From Flammulina velutipes (taxonomy: Eukaryota > Basidiomycota > Agaricomycetes > Agaricales > Physalacriaceae), in NCBI GenBank assembly GCA_011800155.1, contig CM022370.1:1922001-1986000 (forward strand): 64,000 nt of DNA, read 5' to 3'. The position numbers were made by a program, and so were the translations under genes. This document shows positions 26,086-37,956 of this stretch, piece by piece. Numbering within the stretch: the first letter of the stretch is position 1; the number at the start of each line of letters is the position of its first letter. The notes beneath the pieces were generated by a model, which ran no database searches, had not been told where the DNA came from, and worked only from the letters and a program-made list of their open reading frames with translations.

Positions 26086-27350
26086 TTAATGACGCAGTCT
26101 CTTTTCGGGAGGAGCATCCGTTTCGTCAAGATCGAAGGAAGGACTACGACTCCGGCGGGAGCTTATTGAACTGGACGTCGAAGCTATACTGTCCCTTCTC
26201 CTAGAAGAGGCTCCTGAGGAAAAAGAGGACGCTGAGTGTGGCGGGCTGGGGGGCAAATCACTGCCATCATCGCTGGAAGCCTCTGGTCCTGCTGGCGCGA
26301 CATTATGAACGCGGGCGTGGCGCCGCATATTACTCAGAACGCTAAAGCTTCGACCGCAACCCTCCACTGTGCAGGTGAATGCTGCAAAAATTGTCAGCTA
26401 AACCCGGACCTTGTTAAGGGATTGATAGCGTACGTTTTTCACCGGTATGACTATTGATGTGGATCTGGAAAGACGGTAAGACGATGCCGGATTAGGACAG
26501 GCATGGTCGAGCATTACCTTGAGACTGGAAGGGCGGTTGAAACCCTTACCGCAGTAGGTGCATTCGTATTTGAAAGCAGAAGATACAGACATCAACAAGG
26601 ACTTCGTCGGCGGAGGTTGAGGTCTGTCATTTCCAAAGGGCGGGGCCCGGCCGTTCTGCCGTGCTACAGGAGTGGGATCGTCGTCGTCGTCGTCGCGCCT
26701 CCGAACAGACTTGAACTCAGTCGAGATCATCCTCGGTAATGGACGAGGCGAGGGCGAGGGCTCAGTTGAAGAACGATACATGTCCAAAGACCTGCGCTTC
26801 TCCAAATGGTGGTCGGGGTAAATATCTGGAGCGGTGGAACGCCGTTCACTCCTTTCTCTGCTCGAGAATGAAGAACGCGAGAGCTTGTAGCGATCATGGA
26901 GTGAATGATTCCTCAGAGGGGGTGTATATCGTGCCGGGCTTTCGGTCAAACGACCCCGGTATTCTGAACGACCTGGGTCTGGGAGGAGAGGAGGGAGGGA
27001 TCGTGGGGATGATCTGGGGGAATCTGAATAGCGGCTCGTCTCCTAGAATACAAATGTTAAGAAAGGTTGTTGGGTCAATGGCGGCCGACAAACCTGAGGA
27101 CGCTTGCTATGGAATGGGTCGGAGAATGTGACATCGCTACGACTCTCTTCGCGATCATTGACACTAAGACGAGCTAGAGCCAGAGCAGCCGACTCGTGAA
27201 GAAACCTAGGTGAACGCGACAGTTCGTCTTTGAGGGAATCAGTACATGACATCGAGAATGAGGTAATCACTTACCACCGAATAAGTCGCGAATTGGAGGC
27301 AAGATAGGTCGCGAGTCACTGGACTGGTCATCTCTGGAGAACAACGACAT
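26086..27350 (-). CDS. C2H2 zinc-finger transcription factor
   Basis: A 353-aa nuclear protein. Exons: 27350-27275, 27227-27094, 27042-26518, 26464-26434 (31 nt) and 26381-26086. The N-terminal two-thirds is Ser/Pro/Arg-rich and likely disordered. Two linked C2H2 fingers near the C-terminus are assembled from three exons: YECTYCGKGFNRPSSLK, then IHINSHTGEKPFTC, then EGCGRSFSVLSNMRRHARVH. The canonical TGEKP linker is encoded by the 31-nt exon, so a missed exon would destroy finger 1. A Ser-rich, basic tail follows. Target genes unknown. It is convergent with the NDR kinase gene, 267 bp away. Confidence 0.85.
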
Positions 27351-27819
27351 GGTGAGAGAGGGAGGATGGCCACAGAGGGGGGAGAGGGAAACCAAAGGGT
27401 GGCAAACCAAATTGGAAACTCTGGTTTATATCCTACGTGAGGGGTCAGATTGGTCCCTGAGATCTGCGAGTGGTAACTTTACGGTCATCCATATAAGTAT
27501 CCAAGGCTTCGCAGTCGCCAGATGTTGTGATTGGAGCGAAGACACAGCCCGAGATGGAGGCGAGTCATATTGTTACTAGTATAACAGTCACCAGACTCAG
27601 AATATGAGAATTTGGTTGCTGTATTCCAGCACAACGCTAGAACGGAGTGAGATAGAGCCCGATATACGATTTTGATTATCCGGAGGATTGACGAGACAGG
27701 CGAATGCAGACATCAACTTATGCCACGTGGTCGACGTTTCAAGTTGGTGAGTTGCAAAATGTAATTCAATGTTCACTGCTCGAAATGAAGACCGAGGGAG
27801 TTCCTGGGACGACTATGCA
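27351..27819 (-). other. Intergenic, C2H2 gene promoter and BolA 3' end
   Basis: 469 bp between two minus-strand genes, presumably holding the zinc-finger promoter/5' UTR and the BolA 3' UTR. I see no supported gene. Confidence 0.35.
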
Positions 27820-28337
27820 TCAAGTACGAGCGACCTCTGCTTCGGTCTTGGTCTTGAGACTAATGGAATGTAGACCTTGCTGAAGTTCTTCAGCTAATGC
27901 TGAATAGATGAGGCGGTGGCGTTGCATTGTAGGCTATGAGCGTTGTGAGCCTTACCCTATCAAAAAACCTAGAACTGTTGTACCTTTCCGGCGAACGCAG
28001 CTGAAACGACCTCAATGGCGAAGTCTGGCGGGTTTGATGAGTTGTGGGAAATCATAGCGACTCGGTAAGACATACGGGTCTCAAGTTCTCCATCTTTAGA
28101 GCCAGTATGATCGCGCATAGCGGCATGGTGACGATGCTGCCACGAATCATTACGAATAACCAACGATGATGGTTGCAAAAGTAGAGTTAACTGTTTCGGT
28201 GCATTGTCAGTTTGTCGGCCAATCAGTGATACGTTGGGAGGACATACCTTGTTGCGTATAGACGTTTCAATAGGCCCGGAAGTCGTCGACATACTGGAAA
28301 GCCGTCTTACACTTTGTCGTGCGAAGACGCGAAACAT
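27820..28337 (-). CDS. BolA-like protein, probably mitochondrial
   Basis: A 119-aa BolA-family protein. Exons: 28337-28248, 28190-28076, 28024-27984 (41 nt) and 27933-27820. The N-terminus, MFRVFARQSVRRLSS, is Arg/Ser-rich with no acidic residue, fitting a mitochondrial targeting sequence. The BolA fold follows: LTLLLQPSSLVIRNDSWQH, HHAAMR, THFAIEVVSAAFAGK, and QRHRLIYSALAEEL, whose His and following residues are the conserved Fe-S/glutaredoxin interaction region. Mitochondrial BolA proteins work with the monothiol glutaredoxin in [4Fe-4S] cluster delivery to targets such as lipoyl synthase. Start chosen as the first true ATG. Bol1-type versus Bol3-type is not resolved. Confidence 0.87.
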
Positions 28338-28576
28338 GGAAGATGTGGCCAAGGGTGCCGATCACATCACCTGGGGTTCCTGGGAAATCGTGTTATTACC
28401 TAAGCAAAGTGTGGCGGTTCAATCAACTCAATCTTGATGTGTCTCGACTCTCTTTCTCCGTACCAACAAGTAGGTAGCTTTCTTAACAGCTTCCACAGCA
28501 TGTAAATTAATGGCATCAAACGTGGGCCACGTCAAACGAGGCAACGTAAAATTACATGGATAACCATGGCCATACA

Positions 28577-31494
28577 CTAAATTATTTCAGATTCAGCATC
28601 TGTGTGATCGTCGACATCCGAGTTGGGATCAGGATCTTCCAGATCACCTTCATCATTTCCACCCGCCTTCCCGCTTGCCGAGGGCTGGTCTCTGTACATC
28701 TGTGCGAGAAACGAGGATGTACTTGCTTCAGCGATATCCTTGTCAGATCGCAATTTCAAGAATCTAGGGAACCTGACACTGAGTCCTTTATTAGAACCCG
28801 ATATGAGGCCTTGAGCGGCAATCGATACTGGGCTCAATGTGATACTACATATGATGAGTCCAGGTGCGCGTCGACAGAAATTGAGGAACACGTACTCTGC
28901 GCCACGCAATTCCCAAACTTCTTGGGGTTTAAAGTACACACTGGGACGGAACTCTGCACATCACTGAGTAAATCGTTTATGACATGCGGTGGTAATACTG
29001 ACCGCCGAATTCGCAATCCCATAAAGGCCGCACAGAGCAGTTATCGGGATTATCTAGATTGTAACGTGCCGTGATGTCCTAATAATGTTAAAGGAATAAG
29101 TGAAAGCCCACTAGCGTCAAAAGGTTCACAAACTTTGTAGAACGTGTCCGAGAACCCTACACATACATCAGTACTGGGCCAGTCCTTGAGCTAAACAGTT
29201 ACATACCCGACATGCATTTGCAAACCGCGACAGGCTTCTCGATGGCTGGATCCCATATTCCCAATAAGATAGGACTCCACCATTGCACTTTGCGCCCATT
29301 TCCGTGCCATGCACCTATTGGTATCAGATCTAACGTGTCACCGATGCCCTCGACGTAGTCCTTTTTCAGTTTGATCCAAGAATATGTTCGTTGATCGACG
29401 TTATAAGCAGCCGATAATTTCTTCCTCGATTTTGATGTCGACAAAGCAGGCATATTCGAATCTCCGCTAGTAGACTCAGTCGAGACACCGCCGCTGTCTA
29501 GTAGCTAGTACGGACATAAGAACACAGCTTGAACTGAAAGCATGAGAAAGTGCTATTACCTTCACCATGAGACCTTCACTCTGGCTTTTCACGGCAAGTT
29601 GCCAAAAAGCTTCAACCTGTGCGGAGCCCTCTGTACTATCGCAGTGTTTGACATGTTCGAAAGCCGCCAGATGTTTAGATGATCTTTCCGTCGGGGGAAA
29701 GTGCGTTAAGATAAGGCTACGTCGGGCCCTCATATCCTGGTCTAGGAGAATCTAACATATCATTGAGAGCAAGGTATTCAAGTAAGGAACGTACTCACCA
29801 GGCCATTCAAGTACATCAAGTCAAAAACAAAGATCGAGACAGGAACGTCGATATCCTCGAGGTTCACATCTTTACGCGCCCGACTAGATAGTTCCTGGAA
29901 ACTCCTCATATCGCCTGTTTGAGCATCTATCGCTACGATTTCGGCATCGAGAATCGCGGACTGTAGATTAGTCGATGTGAACATATGCACCATAGTACCA
30001 ACCACATCGGGGTACTGCAAACACGTGAGTTTCGGCCAACTAATTGACGCTATCTCTATACCTTTGTCGTCATCTCCTCAAGATGACGGGAAAATATCTT
30101 GACGTCAATATTAGATCCGTCCTTTTGAATATGGATTTGGGCACGTTGTCCATCATACTTGAATTCAGCGCTAAAGGGTAAGTCACCAAAGCGTTCATAG
30201 ACCTCCTCGAGGGAACGTGCAGGCGTCCCCAGAGTCGGGTGCAATGGTACACCTGTCAAGATGGCATCAGTATCGAGTGGCGAACAGGATCATAAAAATA
30301 CCAACCGACCGTCAAGGCGGCACTTTCCTCCAAACCAACGAAGCCTTGATCCAACAAGCTCGTGATAATGTGCTCATAGTTAGGATGAATTGAATACATT
30401 CGTCGCAGAAGATTTTCGGCCCTTCGGAATTTTGTTTGCAGCTGACCTCGAGCTTCATCGTTGTTCCCTTTGCGAAGATCTCTCAAGAGCACGCTGGAAG
30501 CAAACCACTCCATCTCCTCTTGCGATAGAGCCTTTGGTTTCGTGGGAGGCATCAAGACCACAGCACGAGCAAGAGCTGTCAATATCGAGGTTCGCACGGC
30601 TCCGACTCGGAGGTTCTGCGAAAGAATACGGACCAAGAAGCGCGTCTCCTCTCCTTTCGCCGCCACGAGGAGCTTCTCCACGAATCTTTGCCTCTGCTTT
30701 GCGGCGCCAGGCCCGCTGCACTTTGATATCTTGAGGAGTGATCCATGAACGCCGGCAATTGTGAGGGCAGGATGCGGGACAAGGGTTCGCATGTTGACCT
30801 TTGCCTCAAATGCAACATCGCCTGGATCCCCATGCTTGTTATACAGTTTTCGGAGGGCAGTAGCAGTGAGTCCAGAGACGTGTTGTATCGACTGGGAGAT
30901 TGCCGAAGGACCTAAACCCAGTTCGAGGGATATGTAAGGGGGCGATATTGTATTCGAAAGCAGGTACACTGCGGGTACGATTGACGGAGGATGCTGTAAA
31001 TTCACGAGTCGAAAGAAATTAGTGAGGCCGTTGATAATAGAAATTCGCGAACGTGTCTTGGATATTTCAGCTAGCGTTTTGGCAAGGAGAGAGAATGGCA
31101 CAGAGTGGCTGGCGTCTGCTTCCATATACGCAGAAAGGTTTGATGCCGAAGTGACAGGATCCAGGAGCAGTATGTTGTAGGAAGGTTCCTTGCGACTGGG
31201 AACAGAGTCGGATAGACCAATCGTTTTGCTAGCAGGTCGCGATGATCCAGGACTTTCAGAAGGTGGAACGCGTGGAGGTGGAGATGTAATTTTGGATGGT
31301 TCACCGTCGGACTCGAGCAAGTCCACGTCAATAATGTCTGAGGGAGGGGTTTTCGGAAAAGATGTCTTCTTTCCGGTGTGGGCGGGGGTAGCGCTCCTGG
31401 TAGACGTGAAGAACGAATCAAGGCTCGATTGTGCATTATTAGGCTTTGTCCGTTTGCTCGGAGACGATGAAGACGACCAAGGACGTTTCGACAT
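28577..31494 (-). CDS. CDC9: DNA ligase I (Cdc9-type, ATP-dependent)
   Basis: An 835-aa ligase that seals Okazaki fragments and excision-repair nicks in the nucleus. Exons: 31494-30306, 30252-30062, 30014-29799, 29751-29560, 29504-29207, 29156-29112, 29053-29003, 28953-28896 and 28844-28577. A PCNA-interacting PIP box, QSSLDSFF, is at residues 22-29. An N-terminal DNA-binding domain spans about 110-400. The adenylation domain carries the active-site Lys in FKYDGQRAQIH (about 430), then DAEIVAID, FDLMYLNG and SEGLMVK. The OB-fold part includes SWIKLKKDYVEG and, across small exons, FRPSVYFKPQEVWELRGA. Its C-terminus is acidic (DDHTDAESEII). Length and motif order match the LIG1/Cdc9 family. Confidence 0.94.
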
Positions 31495-32408
31495 GGTGGT
31501 AAGCGGAAGCGTGGAAACATATCCATCTTCAACATTCCGTCATGCCGGCCCGGCAAAATGTGGCGCTCAACGTTACTCTTCAGTTGACGCACACAGTTTC
31601 GGGTATCTCCATAACTCTCCTCGTTCTCACTCGACAATCATTCACCTGGCCCTTGATCCACGCACTCTAAGATTCTCATGGCATCCTTCTCCTTTCCACA
31701 CTCTACATACATCATCTCATCTTCATCGGCTTCCACCGTATATCATTCGTATTCTTACTTGATTCTTACGGTTCTTGCCGACACCTGAGGTTCAATTAAT
31801 CTTTCCCCCACTCTGCTTAGCTCCCTTGGATTACACTCAACGACTCTCGATGGCTCTAGAGACCTCTTGTGAGTCCTCTATGCTCTGTGGGTGTGAACCG
31901 GCTCCAACTGATTCTGCAGATATAGCCTACTTGTGTTCGTCTCAGTTCCATCTTGGTTCCTCCGACTGAATCGTTCTTGTCAACTCAAAAGCAGGCTCGA
32001 CCTATAATACTTACTGGAACGAGTAGGAATTGCTATGCACGGATGGACACCACGCAGGGATGCAACGCCGGACAGCAAGTGCCTTGATTGAAATTCCAAC
32101 TCCAAGAGATCTTAGATTTCGGTCGGTTCCCCTTTATACCTTAGATAATATCTGTCCAACGATCGCGATTCGAAGCAATACTAACTTTCTTTAGCAAACC
32201 GGTCAGCGCGCGTACTCTCGAACCAGATCACCAGGCACGACTGAATGGCACTTTGAAGAGAACTTGGCGTAAATATGAACTATCTTCAGACTGTCGCTCG
32301 TCACATCTCTGTCTCCCACCTCCCTAACTGTCTTCTGGGCGCATAAATAGGTATACCCGGTCAACGTCCTCCCTCTCATTCCCATCGACATTCTGGCCCG
32401 GATCGACC
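31495..32408. promoter_or_regulatory. Divergent region, CDC9 / Crz1-like gene
   Basis: 914 bp between two diverging start codons. A pyrimidine-rich stretch with an AATAGG-type element leads into the zinc-finger ATG at 32409. Open frames here, including one overlapping the CDC9 5' end, show no domain. No other gene supported. Confidence 0.35.
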
Positions 32409-33196
32409 ATGGCTGACTATTCTTACTACCGCGGTCAACATCCCTCCAACGCGCCGGACCACAGGCATACCTCATCCTATCCCTCCACTGGTCCGAATGG
32501 CTACGGGCCTTCTTCGTCATCGTATCCCTACGCGTCGCCTCAGCCCTATAACGCTGGCGGCGCTCGTCCACTAGACTCTTCCTACGCGCCCTCCGACAGT
32601 CGATATGTCTCCGTAGATCCTTCATATCCTCTCGCGTATCCTATTCCTCCCAAAGGCATTCATGACCCGTCTGCTCTACCAGGTGGTCGTAACTCATATG
32701 ACTACCATCACCAGTCGCGATCACCGGCTTCCCCACATTCACCTATACCAGACCCACAAGGGTACGGTCGCGGCGCGTCCTACAGTCCGTCTTCACCTCC
32801 ATCCTACCCTCATCAATATTCCCACCCTCATAGCCCTACACATGGCTATAGTCACTCTCAAGAACAGGGCATGCTCGCAGCCTACGCCAACAACATGCCA
32901 TTATCATCATCCCCGCCATATTCGTCAGATTACGCGAACTCCCTGCCGCGCGCTTTTACTTGTGACACATGCCCGCTGTCATTTCATCGCCAGCATGACC
33001 TAAAGCGACATGAAAAGACACATTCTGGGTCGAAGCCCTATACTTGCAATGGAGGGTGCGGAAAAACCTTCACAAGGAAGGACGCTCTCAAGCGCCATCA
33101 GGTTCGTTCTATCAGATTATTTTCCTGAAGGACTGTCTCATTCGCAATGTACAGCTGGTCAAAAAATGCGGAACCTTCGATGACAGCTTGACATAG
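32409..33196 (+). CDS. C2H2 zinc-finger protein, Crz1-like fingers
   Basis: A 244-aa protein in two exons, 32409-33101 and 33155-33196. About 175 residues of Tyr/Ser/Pro/His-rich, probably disordered sequence are followed by two fingers: FTCDTCPLSFHRQHDLKRHEKTH and YTCNGGCGKTFTRKDALKRHQ. The pattern RQHDLKRH...SGSKPY...GCGKTF.RKDALKRH resembles the last fingers of calcineurin-responsive Crz1. The second exon supplies the final LVKKCG..., which completes a Crz1-type finger ending in Cys rather than His; without it the protein ends in intron sequence. It is shorter than yeast Crz1 and I see no clear PxIxIT docking site, so a calcineurin link is inference. Confidence 0.8.
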
Positions 33197-33416
33197 TGTC
33201 ATTATAAAGAAGGGTTAGAGGTGTCCTGAGGCCTGGGGCTTGGCGAAAGACATCCAAAGTAGCCTGCAGAATTGAAGCTAATTCGACTATCCTCGTACAA
33301 TAGCGTTCACCAAGGTGGATTCAGTGTAATAATAGCGTCATATGTATAACTATGCAATCTTTCGGATATCATTCAGATTGGATTGTAAGAATGTGCGTAC
33401 CATGAGTACGGTCTGT

Positions 33417-34074
33417 TCACTCGAAAGTTTTCTCCAGAATCCATGCATCGTGAGGCGCAATTTTCTTGTAATAGTTCTCGTGAACGCCAACCTCTTTGAA
33501 CCCGTGACGCTCGTAGAAGGTTTTGGCGGTGGAATTGGAGACCTGGACATGCAGGTATATCCTACTGATCTTGGGATTGATATGGGTAGCTGCGGCAGCT
33601 AGGACTAACTCGAGGCTTTGCGAGCCCAGGGACCTCGAGCGATAAGGCTAGTATGACGATTCCGTTACTGACATAGCAAGTAATCAAGGCATAAAGACTA
33701 ACCGCAAGTATACCCATGGTCATGAGGTATAGATGAGTTTGATCATCCTTAGTTTCGAACCGACAACATATCGTGCCAACTGGGGCATACGTTCAGCGTT
33801 TGACACATCAGGAGATACAAAAGACGAGACCTGGTACATCATTGTAATACACTGTCGCGAGAAAGGCGCGTTAATATGACCTGTATTTAAAAAAGACACG
33901 CGGAGGCGACCGACCGAGCTTGCAGAAATCTTCCAAGTCGGGATTTAATATATCCTGATAGAATTTCTCCGAGTACTTGATTGGAAAAATAACAGAGTTG
34001 AGTTTCCGAACAGTTCCAAGATTGTTCGGGGTGACAGAGGCGAATGATACACGGGAATTTGTCGTCGCAGACAT
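33417..34074 (-). CDS. NAA50: N-alpha-acetyltransferase 50 (NAA50/San)
   Basis: A 162-aa GNAT acetyltransferase, the Naa50 partner of the NatA complex that acetylates Met-starting N-termini and supports sister-chromatid cohesion. Exons: 34074-33915, 33851-33831 (21 nt), 33779-33703 and 33647-33417. N-terminal VTPNNLGTVRKLNSVIFP and KYSEKFYQDIL fit the family. YNDVPVGTICCRFE is assembled across the 21-nt exon, TMGILAPYRS follows, and the acetyl-CoA loop is R-S-R-G-L-G. The C-terminal LHVQVSNSTAKTFYERHGF, VHENYYKKI and HDAWILEK are typical NAA50. No truncation. Convergent with the Crz1-like gene. Confidence 0.92.
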
Positions 34075-37000
34075 GGAGGTTCAAAGACGAGTGACTTGCC
34101 GGCGGTCGCCGCACACCCAAATTTCAGACTCCGCAGTTCTAACTTGAACAGTCTACTGTTTCTCTCGGAACGACCGCTGCTGGCCATACTGCTTGTCTCC
34201 CCGGTTCAGGGTTATTTCCTTTTAATTATACAAGATGCACCCCAAACACTGTTAGCATCGGTATGTCCTTTTCCCTGTAATTGACTCTTGATGCGTTTGA
34301 AATCGAGTGCCAGAGCGGCAGCATCACGCTTGATGCGCCCACTGTCTACAACTTCATGCTATCAGAAAGATAATTCGCACGGGCTTCAACGGTCTCTGTC
34401 CTGGACGATGCCATCTGCACTCATACACGCTTGGGCTGGTACGCTGGACTGGTACAACTCCGAAAAGGCTCCCTTTACTCTGGCATGGATAGACGGCTAC
34501 ATATTAGTAGTCTCGGCCTTTCTTGCTATTTGTAGACTTCTTGTTCTGAATAAGCGCTCTTATCTGGACATATCAAGGATCCGTCGACGGGACATGGGAC
34601 ATGGCGATTCTCTCGCTAGTCCTGTTGACGATGTACTGCTTGTCAAAGCTTCACGTCACTCCATGTCCGAGGGCTACCTGTGCCGTTGCCAGGCAGCTAT
34701 ACGGACCGCAAAGGGCCTCGCATATGACTGTTAACAGTGAACGTTTGAGCGTGGCACCTATCATCAATAAGGTTAATGATCTTTCAATCAATGGGCAAGA
34801 GAAAATAGCCATGTCTGCCGCGCTGATTTCTTGATGCCATCCCCTCCCTCGAGCTCCATCTTGGTTACGATTGACAGCATCTTCATCATCTTCGGTGAAT
34901 CGGTGGGCTGGGGATCATGATTCTTCGACTCTCCTTGCGGGTAAATCAGTGACCACCAGCAGTCCCCCGACACGCGCAGATGTGTGTCCAAGGGGATTCC
35001 TCCCGCAGGTTCGGTATCTCGAATATGATATCATCCATACATAGATGACAGCGCCCCGTCCGTCTAAATGGTCCGAAGAATGGAGGCGATTGAAAAGGCC
35101 CGGGACGTATCATCAACAGACGTCGCGTGTATCGATATCAATCTTGGAAAGGTGCGACGCCAGCTCTAGGTTCAGGACTCGATAATAACACCGTAGGGGC
35201 GGCTCTATTTGATCACTGAAGCGAGGCGAAGAACAAACAAATGCACTGAACTTGCAGGCGACACGACCTAGACTTCAGTTGACTGTGCATTGGGCCAGGT
35301 GATGATGCTGGCAGGCGCTAGCAATAGCAAGGTTATCGAGAAGAATCAAAAAGGGCACGAACATCGGATTGGTGTTCGTGTTGTTGGTGTATTGCATAGC
35401 GGGATTCGGAAGGCTGATCTCGCCGAGATGGGAAAGCGGAAGAAGTGAGAAGAAAGTGGAGATAATAAATTCGAGTGCCAATATCGCATCAGACGGATCG
35501 CGCTTGAGCTCTGGGGTACTGAGCACTTGCGCCGTTTGGGAGGTTTGCTTTGCGATTCCGTCAATCATCCAGTAATATAAACTTTTGCTACGAGTGTATA
35601 CGACTTTCCTGACTTGGCAATGTGACAGTTCCTACTTGGTAGACCGTACTACCGTCGACGATAGGACAGGACCATGATTGAAATCTCGTCATATGGCAAA
35701 GCGAAGCCCTCAAGCTGTTAAGCGGCCGACATTCCGAGGCTATTCCAAACGAAGCATAGAGACGGTTCTATTAGATTGAGTACTCACTGGCAGTTGTTGA
35801 CTTCGTCACTGTGCTCGAAGTGACTTGCGCTAACGTAGTTTGCATCATACATCAAGGCTGGTACTATTCAATAACTCTAAGAGAAGACCCAGAACCATGG
35901 CCACGAGTTAAACATACCGTTCTTGGCTACAAGGCCAGATGATTTGTTAACAGTGTGACACTTTGACAATGAACATGACTCGGAGGGTGTCTGTCGTCGA
36001 CATGTTGGTCTGATCTTATCCGATATTACTTTGCATATGGAAATCTGGGGAAAATTCAATTTAAAGACATGACCCACGACTTTCCAGCCCATCAGAACGC
36101 AGTCTGAATTGTTACCGAGGCTTACCGACATAGTGGTGAGCAAGTACGAACCTGGAGGACCGCCGGTATTGTTGGGGCAGCCGTCAGTGAGGCACGAGGT
36201 ACCCATCCGAATTTGCGCATGACAATGACTTGGAGGATGTGATTTGGCAGGACCTCTGCGGTCGGCGGCCAGATACAAGATGAAATGAAGAGGTGAGACA
36301 TTAGAAACCACTCACATTTTAATATTTATCAAGTTTGTGTCGAACGAATCACGCACCACATAGCACATGCTACCGATGGCGATGGCGATGCCCCATCGCG
36401 TCGCGACGCGTCAATATAGGAGCTTTCGGAAAGATAGGATCACTCAAGCGGATTTATGATCAGAATATCTGTACGCGTACGCGTGACCGTAGTCTGAACC
36501 GGCGCGTCTTGCTTCGCTTTTTAAGAACTCGAGATGAGGGAAGAAGATGTTAGTCAGGTTGTTCAATGAGTTAAATATGAGTGAAACCACAATATTATCC
36601 AAGCGAAGAAGATATTACATCCGTGGGAAAAGCCAGGACAATTGCCAAAGAATATCAATTACGCCACGCTAGCACTCGGCTGGCAACGTCTGCTGTGATC
36701 GGCATTGGAGCGGAGGAAGAGAGTAGGCCAAAGAAGAAAGCTACTCACAGAACTACATCTTTAGTGAATTCTGGCTCTGGGTTGAGGTCTGTGACTTGAA
36801 GCTCTGTGAAGTGTGAAGGCAAGAAAACACGGGAGAATCGCCACTATGTGAGTGGTTGTCAGGGCATTCAAGCAGTAGCAAATTATTTAGGCGGATCTGT
36901 TATGACTGCATCGGCAGTTTCATTCGCCCAGTTTTCCGAATGAAAAACGCGCGTTGGCGGCGAATTCTGACAGGAGCTTCCTTCTGAGAACGTGCGATGA

Positions 37001-37187
37001 ATAGATACGTGCAGTACATACAGACAACAGAGTTCATGCGATAGCAGTACATTGTGAAGACGGTGGTGGTACAGGTATACAAGAAAGCATTGTGAAAACA
37101 AATGATGTGTCGCGCGATAGGAATGTCTGCAGACGATGAGTAAGTAGGGGACGGGGGGAGAAAGATATGTAGATACTCACGAATGAA
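34075..37187. other. Gene-poor stretch with unrecognised open frames
   Basis: About 3.1 kb without a gene I can support. Open frames exist, but none has a domain I recognise. Examples are 34288-34734 (+, with one hydrophobic segment around FTLAWIDGYILVVSAFLAI), 35275-35568 (-, two hydrophobic stretches) and 35877-36311 (-, Cys-containing, with CLTDGCPNNTGGPPG). The last could be exons of a small secreted protein, since GT and AG signals flank its pieces, but I could not assemble a convincing start-to-stop model. MgC-poor, A/T-rich 3' UTR of flanking genes is likely at the edges. No transposon ends, LTRs or tRNA seen. Confidence 0.35.
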
Positions 37188-37774
37188 TCAGTCCCAAGGA
37201 TGTGCAATCTGCTTTTGCCTCTTGGGATAAGAACTGTTCGTTCTCCGGTGCTTTTGTTTGCGAGGAGAGCGTTGTACTTGTTGGAGATATACATCGTCGT
37301 AGCTGCGAAATACGCACGAGCCTTCAAGCTCGTCGCGGGCCTCGAGCATGGCCCACACGCAGTGCCAGCGGGGATTTGGCACTGAAAATTTGAAGGCGAG
37401 GGCGAGATGTTTCTGGTCCCAGCGTAAATCCTTGGAGGAGGACTGTTTCCGCTCAAATGCCCTGTCTGACATTGTGATGAGGGCGCAGTCAACAACGGTG
37501 AGGTCGAGCTCTTCGCCTTTATCGACGATAGAGCGAAAGAGTGGGTCAAAGTCAAGGTCCTTGGGGACACCTGGAAAGGACGGATTATAACCGTCTACAA
37601 GGACTTGGAATGAAGTTGAGTCGGCAAAGTTGAGGGTGAGTGTTGGATGCAACGGTGAGCGTTTTACGGATGTCAATACTTTGCCAACGAGGGTTCGAGG
37701 ATGAATGCTACAGGGCACTATGAGGGGACGGGTTGATGGAGAGGCCGGCAATTAGCGTACCCTATGCTGTCCAT
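37188..37774 (-). CDS. Unknown conserved-looking protein, 177 aa
   Basis: I do not recognise this family. Exons: 37774-37761 (14 nt, encoding MDSI and part of a Gly codon) and 37707-37188. The second exon reads as a compact soluble domain rather than low-complexity sequence: HPRTLVGKVLTSVKRS, ADSTSFQVLVDGYNPSFPG, ELDLTVVDCALITMSDRAF and FKFSVPNPRWHCVWAMLEA. A basic tail (SPRKQKHRRTNSSYPKRQKQ) ends it. The first exon is inferred from a 53-nt GTACGC...GTAG intron, which gives an in-frame ATG; without it no ATG precedes the domain. It is divergent from MKK with 182 bp between starts. A further 3' intron cannot be excluded. Confidence 0.6.
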
Positions 37775-37956
37775 ACGGAGGGACGGCGGGACTGGGCGGA
37801 GAGTCTGGGCGGGCAGGTCGGAGGACGCGCTGGACGGAGTGTCTGACGATGACATGAGGGAAGAGCCAGGGAGATCAAAAAAGGAGATTAGAGATAGATG
37901 GCCGGGGCTGATGCCAAACATAACCACACTGGGTACCAGGCTTGATTCTGTCCACC

